Shown one piece after another: positions 43,540 to 53,508 of a stretch of 64,000 bases of DNA (position 1 is its first letter; every line of letters begins with the position of its first letter). The notes below the pieces were generated by a model that saw only the letters and a list, made by a program, of their open reading frames with translations, did no database searches and had not been told where the DNA came from. Source of the DNA: Nelumbo lutea (Eukaryota; Streptophyta; Magnoliopsida; Proteales; Nelumbonaceae); assembly GCA_022828595.1 (NCBI GenBank), contig JAKGHH010000001.1:143177017-143241016 (forward strand), read 5' to 3'. The translations under genes were made by a program, and so were the position numbers.

Positions 43540-46500
43540 GGAAGAGCAGAATCCCCCAAAGCGGCCAAGGATGGAAGACCCGTTCTTATTCATGAAGAAT
43601 GATGTGCGCAGGGTCCACTACCCCCCGATGACGCACTCATCATAAAGATAAAGATTAATGACTTTGAAGTCAGGCGTGTCCTCGTCGACTCTAGCAACTC
43701 GGTAGACATCCTTTTCAAAGCAGCATTCAACAAACTTTAGCTCCAGGAGAGCGATCTCAAGCCTACAAGCACTCCCTTGGTAGGTTTCAGCAGAGAGGAA
43801 GTCAGGCCCCTAGGAAGAGTCATCGTACTTGTGGAGGTTGGCACTTGGCCTAACATGGTAAGGCTCAATGGTGATTTCTTGGTGGTCGCGACTCCCTCCT
43901 CGTACAATGCCATAGTAGGTTGGTGGTCTCCACCTACTATCTGGTGATGAAGTTCCCTATGGACTTCGGAGTTGGGGTGGTGCGAGGCGATCAGCTTGAG
44001 TCTCGAAAGTGCTACATCGCGACCCTCAAAGGGTAAACCAAGGTGGTAGACATCCTTGAGCTAGAGCGACCTGCAGAGTAGTGTGACGAGTGAGCTGCAC
44101 CCACAGAAGACTGTCTCCATCCCGGCATCGACAGAGGACCCAACTCGGGCACTTCAGATCGGCGCTTCTATTGAGGAGCTTCTGCGATCCCAACTAGTAA
44201 GTTTCTTACTTAAAAATTTAGAAGTTTTTGCATGGTCCGCGGTAGAGATGCCCGGCATAGACCCTAGCATCATAACTCACAAGCTGAATATTAATCCTAT
44301 AGTTAGGCCCGTTAGACAGAAGAAATGCAACCTAGCCCCTGAGCTCTAGAGAGCAGTTGACGAGGAAGTCGGGAAGCTCCTCGCAGCCGACTTCATCAGG
44401 GAAGTCCATTACCCGAGCTGGGTGGCCAACCCCGTTCTGGTAAAAAAGGCTAATGGTAAGTGGCGCATGTGCGTCGATTATACTAACCTGAATCGAGCTT
44501 GCCCGAAGGACTGCTTCTCACTACCTAGGATCGACCATCTGGTGGACACAACCTCAGGGCATGAGTTGTTGAGTTTCTAAGACGCCTATTCGGGCTACAA
44601 CCAGATCAGGATGGACCCAATTTTCACATGATTTAATACAAGATTTGCATTCTGTTTTTGAAATTCTGCGTAAGTTTAACATGAAATTGAACCCGAATAA
44701 GTGTGTCTTCAGTGTCATCTCGGGTAAATTCCTAGGGTACATCATTAACCGGCATGACATTGAGGCTAACCCGGACAAAATTAAGGCTATCCTAGAAATG
44801 AGACCACCCTGGAAATTGAAGGAGGTTCAAAAATTGAATGGCCGGTTAGCCGCTCTGAGCTGCTTCATGTCCAAGTCAGCAGATCGCTGCCTGCCTTTCT
44901 TTAAGGCCATAAAAAGCAAAGGACTTGAATGGAACAAAGAGTGCCAGCTCGCGTTCGACGAGCTCAAAAAGTACCTTGTCAGCATCCCAGTCTTAACCCG
45001 ACCCGAAGAGGGTGATGCTTTAGAACTACACCTCTCGGCAAGTAACGAGGTGGTTAGCTTGGTACTAATAAGAGAAGTAGATCGGGTCCAATGACCCATC
45101 TACTATATTAGTAAAGTGTTGCAGGGAGAAGAGACGAGGTACCCAGAGATAGAAAATCAAGCCTATGCACTAGTCATAGCAGCCCGAAACTCAGTCCGTA
45201 CTTCCAAGCTCACACCATCATTGTCCTTACCAACAAACCTCTGAGGCAAGTCCTGCTCAAGCCCGAGGTCTTTGGAAGGTTGACGAAGTGGGCCATCAAG
45301 CTCAGTGAGTACGAGCTCCAGTACAAGTCGCAAACTGCTATCAAGTCTCAAACCTTAGTAGATTTTGTTGCAGAATGCACCTTTACCTTCGAAGTCCCCA
45401 GGTCGGTAGAACACAAGGCCCCCAGTGTGGGCGAGCCCGGGGTTCCCAGACCGGTTGAGCACGAGCGTCGTGAAGTAGCAACCAGCGCGACATCTCTCCT
45501 AGTTAGGCCCAACGCGAACTGGGACGAGGAGCCCTAGATCCTTCACGTTGATGGCTCATCAAACCAGTAGGGCAGCGAAGCTGGGATTGTTCTGTACGGG
45601 CCAAGCTGTGTGAAACTGGAGTATGCACTACGCTTTAAGTTTGCTGCATCCAACAACGAAGTAGAGTACGAGGCGCTACTAACCGGGCTGGATCTGGCAA
45701 AGGAAGTGAAAGCCAAGCACATTGTCATTTGCAGTGATTCTCAGCTCGTGGTCAACCAGGTTACAGGTGAGTACGAAGCTCACGAGCCAACCATGATCAC
45801 TTACTTAGCCAAAGTAAGAGAGGCTCTCCTCAAATTCCAGTCACACTTCATCCAGCAAATCTCGATATCGAAGAACGCTGAGGCCGACGCCCTATCCCGG
45901 TTAGTCAGCACCAGTGATAATACCATGAGAACCGTGTACATAAAGAACCTACCTCAGCCTAGCATTCTCGTGGGGGTAGAGGAGGTCGCTCTCATCATTC
46001 AAGTAGAGCCGAGCTGGATCGATCCGCTCGCGAGCTTCCTGCTGCATGGGAACCTCCCTATAGATCATAATGTTGCCAGAAGGGTAGAGCATCAAGCAGC
46101 TAAATACATCATAATAGATGATCGACTGTACCGAAGATCCTGCACGCTCCCCTATCTGCTTGCAACCCTCTGAGGCTGAGCTCGTCCTCCGCGATACTCA
46201 TGAGGGCCTGTGCGGCGGACACTTGGGGGCCAGGGCTCTCACCCAAAAAGCACTACGACAGGGGTACTATTGGCCAACGATGAAGGCAGACGCAACCGGG
46301 GTCGTCAAAATATGCGACAAGTGTTAGAAGCACGCCAACATCCACCACCAGCCTTCCGCCGACCTAAAGTACCTTACTAGCCCATGGCCATTTGCACAGT
46401 GGGGGATCGACATACTCGGCCCATTCCCACCAACAATAGGGAAAAGAAGGTTCCTAGTGGTGGCAATCGATTATTTTACTATGTGGGTTGAGGCCGGACC

Positions 46501-46979
46501 CCTCACAACGATCACAACTCGGAATGTGCAGAACTTCTTCTGGAAGTGAAGACCGCTACAAGAGAGACTCCCTTCAACCTCACCTATGGCACCGAGGCAG
46601 TTATCCCAGCAGAAATCGAGGTTCCCATGCTACGTCTAGAAGCGCACGATGACAAAGGAAACGAGACGAGCTACACACCAACCTTGACCTACTTTATGAG
46701 GTACGGGACCTCGTGTACATTAGGACCGCGGCTTACCAACAGAGAGTAGCTCGGTACTATAACGCCAGGGTCAAAAAGCAGAACTTCCACATCGGAGACC
46801 TGGTCCTTCAAAAAGTTATGGTGCCTAAGCCCGGTGTTGGTAAGCTCGGGCCAAATTGGGAAGAACCCTACCGAGTAAAGCGGGTGCTCGGGGAAGGTAC
46901 ATACGAGCTCGAGACCTTGGAAGGGAAACAAGTACCTTGGGCATGGAATATTGTCAACTTAAGGCAATATTATCTATGA
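43540..46979 (+). pseudogene. pol relic (protease, RT, RNase H, integrase) with deleted cores
   Basis: Protease: FEVRRVLVDSSNSVDILF (about 43660), where the usual Asp-Ser-Gly is Asp-Ser-Ser. RT: WRMCVDYTNLNRACPKDCFS then DAYSGYNQIRMDP (about 44460-44620). The text jumps to DLHSVFEILRKFNMKLNPNK, so the stretch that should hold the catalytic Tyr-x-Asp-Asp is missing. The connection, with FLGYIINRHDIEANPDKIKA and GDALELHLSASNEVVSLVLI, is intact. RNase H: ILHVDGSS, AASNNEVEYEALLTGLDLAK, CSDSQLVVNQV and NAEADALSRL keep their acidic residues. Integrase: HEGLCGGHLGARALTQKA and CDKC (zinc finger), then GIDILGPFPPTIGKRRFLVV with the first Asp. The text jumps at about 46545 to TRETPFNLTYGTEAVIPAEI, so the second Asp and the Glu are gone. 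The end is NIVNLRQYYL with a stop at 46977. It cannot copy or integrate itself. Confidence 0.9.
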
Positions 46980-47003
46980 ATTACCAAACTGAGTGAACTA
47001 CAA

Positions 47004-47305
47004 GTTGCTCTCTGAGCCTAAGGGCCAAAATGCCGAGGTAACAAAAAGACATCGGCACTATAAGACCTAGTCGCCTCTTCGGCATGGGCAAACTCCAAGA
47101 GGGGGTGGACCGTAGTTGCTCCCAGAGCCTAAGGACCAAAATGCCGACTTAACCATGACCTCGACACTATAAGACCCAATCGCCTCTTCGGCATGGGCAG
47201 ACTCTAGGAGAGTCACTCCCCCCAGCCAAAGGGCTAAAATGCCGAGCTAACCAAGGGCCTCGGCACTGTATATGACCTAACCGCCCCATCAGCGTAGGCT
47301 TAGTA
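47004..47305 (+). repeat. Three-copy tandem repeat, about 100-110 bp units
   Basis: Units start at about 47004, 47115 and 47212. Each carries GAGCCTAAGG-CCAAAATGCCGA, CACTATAAGACC and CGCCTCTTCGGCATGGGC or diverged forms. It lies between pol and the antisense ORF, the usual place for tandem repeats in Tat-lineage elements. Confidence 0.75.
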
Positions 47306-47695
47306 TGCCAAGGACGCAAGCAGCTCAGGTGTGAACCCTACGGTGCATAGCCCACCTCGGTATACAATAGGTTGGACCCGCTAGGGACAGCTATCAAGTA
47401 ACCTAGGAGTAGACAGGTCAGGCATATGCCTTACTATGTCGCTCACCTCGGTGTACGTTATAAAAACCACCCCTACAAAGTACTGGGAGACGGTTCGAGG
47501 TGACGATAGTTGAGAAACCCTACTTCGTAAACTTAACTCTGATAGCTCAGATAAAACAATCATTTCGGCAAAAGAATAAAGTGACAACAATTGGCAAAAA
47601 ACAAATTTCATTCATGGAAAGTTCTATACAATGAGCTCAATAAAAAAAGAAGAAGAAACTAAATATGAGCTCACAGGCTCATAGTACAAGGATAA

Positions 47696-49732
47696 CTATT
47701 TTGGGGGCTTGTCGTTTCTACTCGAGACCTCCTCGAGAGCTTCAACCAAGTCGGTGACATCTACCTCTTTGTCGCCACCCTCCTCTTTAGAATTCGGATC
47801 CTCTGTAGCTTGTCGGGCTATGTCACTCGTGATTCGTGAAGTGGTGATGGCACTTGTGTCGAGCTCGGGGTATGTGTGCCTTATCAACCACCTGTTAAGC
47901 TTGAATCTCTTACGATAGGCCTCCCCTAACACGGTGTCGAACCTGTCTGACTTGACATAATCCATAACGGCCTTGACCTTTGTCTCCTCTATGGCCTGGG
48001 TGAATATCTCGGTTTTCTCCTCAATATCAGCCTTGAGGAACTCCACCTTGTGCTCCAGGGATCCCTTATCCTCCTTGAGGCCTTTCACCTCGAGCTCTAA
48101 GGCCCCCTTGCCTGCCTTGAAGGTGTTCACCTCGCTCCTCAGCCCATCCTTCTCGCGTGCCAGCTCTTCTTTCTCCGCCATCAGTGCTTCGATGACGTTC
48201 TTCTGAGCTGAAGCATCGCTCTCCAGCTGATAGATTTGGTCGCGAACTGCCCTCAGATCAGTATGGGCTGCGCGAGCCAAGTCCTCGGCAGCTAGAGCCC
48301 GCTTTAGATGCCTCTCGGACTAAAGGGTCAAGGCGTGCACGGCGGAGTTCACCTGACAAGAGGAGGTCAGTTAGCACCGAAGAGGTAACAAAAAGAAAAA
48401 AAAAAACAAAAAGAGAGGGAGAAAAGAAGGCTTTAGAACTTACCACCATAGAATGGGTGGTAGCCTGGGCCCCGAGCTGACCAGGAGTGAGGTCAGCCCA
48501 TTCGAAAACCTCTTCGGTGTAGGCAGCCCCCTTACTCTTCCGAAGGTTGCACTGTGGGATCGCCGTCTCATTTGTGCAAATGGGCTTGGCGGAAGCTTCA
48601 GCTACTGCATCAGCGGCCTCAGTGGTGACCTCGGGCTCCACAATTGCCTTTGGAACAAGCTCTGCCGATGTCTTGGGCTCCTGAGGTGGTAAGATCTCCT
48701 CCAAATCGATGATCAGAGGTACATCAGGGAGCTCGGGCTCAGAGGTAGGGGCCTGCGGAAGCTCAGGCTCAAAGGTGGGGGCCTGTGGGGACTCGATGCG
48801 AGCTCTCTTGGCAGCTCGCTTCTTCCTTCCCTTCATATGGCTGAAAAGCCTCTCCCCCTTGAGCTTCTCATTCTCCATGGGTCCTGCAATAAAGCTCAGC
48901 GTCAGCAATTCAAAGGTACAAACCACAAAGGTAAAATGTTTTAACTCTAGGTAAGATGACCTACCCGGGCTCAAGCCAGCCTGTATGAGCTTGCTCTTGG
49001 CGATATAATCCTTGTAATTAAACCCGAGCTCAGCCCATGACTGGAGCGTCTCCCTTGTCTTCTTGTCTAGTATAACGTCGAGGTTTTGAACAGCAGCCCT
49101 CCAAGGAGTGGGGAAGGGCCACCCCGTGGTGTCCGGACTATGAAGTGGTCTTGCTTCCGGGCCGAGACTTTGCTAGGAAGCTTGTGCAGTAACTTGAAAC
49201 CCGGGCGAGGGGGCAGGTAGTAGGCCCACCTGTGCTCGGGGAGAACGCTTGAAGCGCTCTTCTTTATTGAGAGAATTGAGCAAAAAATGTCCAAGTTTAA
49301 AGGGAGGATGTACTCAAGGCATAGGGAAATGGTCCCGACCACATTACAAATGGAATTCGGGTGAAGCTGGTCTATTGTGACGTTGAAGTGGTTCAAAACC
49401 TCTATGCTAAGAAGGTGGAAAGGAAGATGGAGCCCAGCTATGAGCTGCTCCTGAAAGATCACGATCTCGTCAGGACCGTGCTTCCATGGGAAGTTACCCG
49501 CAGGTAGACTGTAGGTATACTCCCTAGGTAGGTTGTATTGCCGGATGAGGTGTCAGAGTCTCTCCAGGGTCATGGTGGAAGGACCAAGCCTATCCGGCAT
49601 CCGACCTCGGTGAGTGGTGGACGCCAGATTACCCGAGGCCTCCCGCACCTCGTGAGACTGGACTTCGGGGGGGTCACCTTGAGCCGAGGTACCCACCTCG
49701 GGCTCATCCAGTTGACTATCGAAACTAGACAT
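47696..49732 (-). CDS. Antisense extra ORF of the Tat element, spliced, with Transposase_28-like N-terminus (decayed)
   Basis: It starts at the ATG at 49730-49732 (MSSFDSQLDEPEVGTSAQGD). A TGA at about 49557-49559 looks like a CGA-to-TGA change. The frame then continues YNLPREYTYSLPAGNFPWKH, FQEQLIAGLHLPFHLLSIEV and HFNVTIDQLHPNSICNVVGT, the conserved core of the 'putative gypsy-type transposon' domain. A one-base shift near 49110 leads to NLDVILDKKTRETLQSWAEL. Two introns with GT..AG ends are readable: 48884-48964 (81 bp) and 48353-48443 (91 bp); both join frames cleanly. Exon 3 has one TAG in place of a probable CAG. The C-terminal exon, with ARAAHTDLRAVRDQIYQLES and repeated Glu/Lys/Leu heptads to the stop at 47696, predicts a long coiled coil. 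The function of this protein family is unknown. Two stops and one shift make this copy probably non-functional. Confidence 0.8.
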
Positions 49733-49910
49733 AATGGAGAAAAATGAAAATGAACTGGAAGGAAGAAGGAAACTGAAAGAAAAGCTAAGGAGACTCACCA
49801 CGGAAAAACAACCGAACTGGGGAGAATTGACCCGAGCTGGAGATCTTAGACGCGAGCTCAAGATGAATGCTGAGAACTTATGGTGGGGGAAAAATGACCA
49901 GGACCCCCGC

Positions 49911-49918
49911 TATTTATA
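49911..49918 (-). promoter_or_regulatory. TATA box for the antisense ORF
   Basis: On the minus strand GCTATAAATAGCGGGGG lies about 180 bases before the antisense start codon. Its strong TATAAATA core suggests the antisense gene has its own promoter rather than using the LTR. Confidence 0.6.
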
Positions 49919-50125
49919 GCCATTGTAGTCGGGCATCAACGGTCAAGATCAAGATGATCTAATGGCTCTCAAAAAAACCGACTATGCGACCCCCAAGGAA
50001 AAATCGGTTTAGCGCATTTTTTGACGTTCGTAGAGTCCATAGATCGCGTGACGTCCGCGCGTAGACTATACGTGACCGGGTTGCCCTTGATTGAGTCGAG
50101 TAGTGAACTAGTCCGACCAATGAGC

Positions 50126-51036
50126 TGCCTAACAAGGGTGATTTGGCCCGACCTCGTAGCACGGGGACACGTGGACACAACCTGGCATAAGTGACAACTC
50201 AACGTGACAGCCTGGCCATAACTCGGCGTAACGAACTCGTCGGAGCCCGGCCGGACAACTTGGTGGATGTGGCAACTCGCCGGGAAGTAACACCCAGCTT
50301 ACCCTGAATTCCCTCTAAGAGAGGAGCACCCCGAGCTCCCTCCAAGCGAGGAGTCCCGAGCTCCTCCTAGTGAGCATCAAACTTTTCCTTCCTGAGAAGG
50401 GAACACCCCGATCTGCGGCTAAGAATCCTGAAGTGGAAACACTTGATCAGCACCATTAACACTCTGGTCCATACTTGCTTAAGGCTCGCCTCAAGCATGA
50501 GCACCTCGGCGCACCCCCAGCACCTCGGTGTAAGGTAGTTTGGCCCAAAGTAGTTCGGTCCAAAGTAGCTCGACAACCTGCAGGAAAGATCTGCCTGACA
50601 GCAGTACCTACCGAATCTGGAGGCTACGCCCACATCCCTCGTCAGACGGCATTGTGCCTACCATTTCTGTAAGATGTGGCATGCCTGACAGGTCCGTACC
50701 CTGCGACGGCTACCTGCATCCGCCACCTCGGCTCTAGTAGTAACGGCTATGACAGGGGCGGTTACGCCTGGCTTGGTAGAGGCGGTTATGCCTGATTTGA
50801 CAGATCTCCAATATAAAAGGACCCCGATCCCCAAGGAGCAAATGTACTGAACTTGCGCCATCTGCACTCTTAGCTCTCTCTTTGCGTTATCTACAGTTCT
50901 CTCAGAGTTCTAACTTAAGCATCGGAGTGTTCCCGCCGGGCGAGCTTCCCGGGAATTCTTCACTTTCCTTTTCGTCTCAGGTACCGTCCGTCACCAGCTA
51001 GGAGCCAGGTAGGAGTGTTCGGATCGCGCAGCATCA
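50126..51036 (+). repeat. 3' LTR
   Basis: Matches the 5' LTR from GGGTGATTTGGCCCGA (50137) to the terminal CATCA, then GAAAT. The exact first base is uncertain (50121-50139). The polypurine tract expected just before it is not evident. The TATA box recurs at 50812-50819. Confidence 0.85.
50812..50819 (+). promoter_or_regulatory. TATA box of the 3' LTR
   Basis: TATAAAAG at the same relative place as in the 5' LTR. It could drive transcription into the flank downstream. Confidence 0.55.
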
Positions 51037-51041
51037 GAAAT

Positions 51042-52604
51042 CAACATAAAATCATTTTTATATAAGTACTTTTACGAAAACACTTCCACAATGGGCTTGT
51101 ATCTTTTACAGTAGGGCCCATGAATTTATTACTGATATGAAATCTCATCATTGATTCCACAGTCCGCTGAACAGCTAAAGCGTTTAGCTAATCCGAATTC
51201 GATGACCCATGGCAAATAGATGATGATGTGTTGATCTTGTTGTCCTGCTACATTTCGGGAGAGAGCCACCGTGGGCTGGTTTCTTGAGCCGATCCAAAAA
51301 TGGGTCCCTAATATGAACACCCTGACATTTACATTTAGTGAGTACAAAGAGATGTCATCTCGTCAGAGGATCTAAAGGATATTTTTTTCCTTATTCACCA
51401 CAAGCTTGTGACTTGGGCATGTTTGGTCTAACTACGTTGGTTGCAGTGGCAACATGTTTTATTTGGTTGTGCTGAGTTCTTTCAAAGCTGATCATTTTAT
51501 TGAGCAATTGATGAGATACACATACACTAGAAGCTATATAAAAGTGATGGGCCTTTGGGCCTCTTCCAAATCCATGGTCTGGGCTAGAATTTGGATGAGA
51601 AGTACCGTTCTTTTCCAATGCAATAGATTGATACAATTTTGGATTTTCCAAATTTATTGCATTGATACAATTATGGATTTTCAAATATATTTTTCATTTA
51701 TTTTAATAAAAAAGTATTTTAAAAATTAGAGGGAAACGGAGAGCTACGCCTGTGCCTCATTATCATGCACGGAATATGGATCTCCTACTTAACCTTCATT
51801 TCTTTTATGTGAGAGTGGATGGATGGGAAAGAATTTTGACGATCAGACCTCTATGAGGTTTGATGAATTTTCATTGGTGGAAGATCCGGACTGCTTTTTC
51901 ACATTTCATACGGAAGTGCAGGAGCAAAGTGTAGGAGATCAGGGCCCCTTGCACGTGAAGATATTACTATCTATTTCTTGATATGGTCCAATAGGATTTC
52001 TATGTACTAACTATATATATAGCGTTTGGGTTATAAGCGCATAAATTGGAAGGATAGAAATGACCATTTATTTTGCATTTAGCTAGAGAGAATGTTTCAT
52101 TGTGTGATTGAAGGTTTTTTTTTTTTTTTTTTTTTTTTGAAAAGAAAAGGGTAGAAACAAAACTTTATTTTCTTATACCAACCATTGTGTTTAACTAATA
52201 ACGTAGACTTCTTTAATCACAAAGATGGGGTTTGTTATTATGTTAATGGAATAAGAGATGGACTCAAGACATGAGTAAGCATTTTTCCAAAATGCCCTTA
52301 ACAGTAGGAGTATTAGTTTTACTTTTTAAAACATATATTTTGAAATTGACAAAAAATGCCATCATTTACAAACATTTATCTCAAAGTTTTATCTTATTTC
52401 ATTTTGTTAACCCATTTTTAACTTTTCATTTCCCCTCAAAGATGTGAAGAGAAAATGTTATCCCCCTCTTTATGAGGGTATTTTTATCGATATAATATAC
52501 AAAAAAAGTGTTAAAACATGATAAAACAAACTTACAAAAATTTTGAACGTCATCTTGGCACGTTTAGTCACTAAAACTGAAAGTGGCAGCAAGTTAATGG
52601 TGGG
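51042..52604. other. Intergenic DNA, no gene seen
   Basis: No recognisable gene. A T-run of about 24 bases lies at about 52115-52138. Direct text duplication at 51625-51680 ('ttgatacaattttggattttc' twice, about 45 bases apart). Confidence 0.5.
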
Positions 52605-52809
52605 TAGGGTTGTCAATGAATCAAATATTGATCCAATTTCATCTGGTCTGGTATGAATCCATTATAAATGGATCAGGCCCAATCCAATCCGATGAATATT
52701 TTGGACATTTTTTGAACTGCTCTAATTCAATATCTGAACCATGCAAACTGTCCAAATTGGTTTTAATTTAGACTGGACTCAATGCGAACCCAGTCCATTG
52801 ACACCCATA
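52605..52809. mobile_element. hAT-like MITE, short or truncated copy
   Basis: Left end TAGGGTTGTCAATGAATCAA; right end reversed TATGGGTGTCAATGGACTGG. The interior text ('tggatcaggcccaatccaatc') matches the copy at 116-529. Similar text continues to about 52910. No target duplication is visible. Confidence 0.5.
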
Positions 52810-53508
52810 CTATTTATCTTATGTTAATGGATCAGACATTTGTTCAATCTGACCAAGACCAATCTAAATCCATTACAAATGGACCGTTCAATTCAATTCA
52901 ATAAATACCTTTGAAAATATGAGATGAGATGTGGATGTGTTTCTTGACATCATGGCTTTTATCGAGGGAATTCAGATGGGCTCCCCAAAGAACGCATCTT
53001 ACACGTGCCCCATGTAGTGCATGAAATAGGATGCTACTTTTGAGTGTGTAAGAGGACAGAATAGTCAATGCAAGGATAGGAGTTATCGGTTGAGGCATAT
53101 CTAACATTTTACTCCAGGATTCAATAGGGACCCATCTAGTAGGCATATCAAAGTAAGCACGTTAAATGTGCACTTGATAAAAGTGGGTATTAATCTTTTT
53201 CAAGGGTGTGGTGAGGTTATTTTAAGGGACAGGTGTCAAAAAATTTCGTGTACAGTAAACGTGTTTACAACTTCATGCCTACCGAACCCGATTCAATAGC
53301 CTTGGAAGGTGCTCAGTAACCACACACACAGAAGACTGAACCACATAAACAGCAGCAATCTTCAATTCGGTAATGGATATGGATATGCAAGTGTATGATG
53401 CAAAAATGAATGAATGAATGAATGAATGTAGTGACTGATTCGTGCATGGGTATAAATAGATCCGCTACTACAAGTGGAAAGAAGGCGACCCTTCTGAGAG
53501 ATGCCATT
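52810..53508. other. Intergenic DNA with an (ATGA)n tract
   Basis: No gene recognised. An ATGA/AATG microsatellite of about six units lies at 53405-53429. Confidence 0.45.

Larger units (their letters stand above)
40610..51036 (+). mobile_element. Complete but inactive Ty3/gypsy LTR retrotransposon, Tat group (10.4 kb)
   Basis: The unit has two LTRs of about 0.91 kb flanked by GAAAT (40605-40609 and 51037-51041). In order it holds gag, protease, reverse transcriptase, RNase H and integrase relics on the + strand, a tandem-repeat block, and then a long ORF on the opposite strand before the 3' LTR. That extra antisense ORF, with a domain of the 'putative gypsy-type transposon' family (Transposase_28), is characteristic of Tat-lineage elements. 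All + strand frames are broken by stops, and the polymerase and integrase cores carry deletions. In 220 bases near the LTR start I counted about 20 differences between the two LTRs, so the insertion is old. GC content and CpG are far higher than in the flanks. Confidence 0.92.

Noticed and set aside
47709..48954. Plus-strand ORFs between pol and the 3' LTR
   Set aside because: They are shadows of the antisense ORF, which has the better frame, introns and domain evidence.
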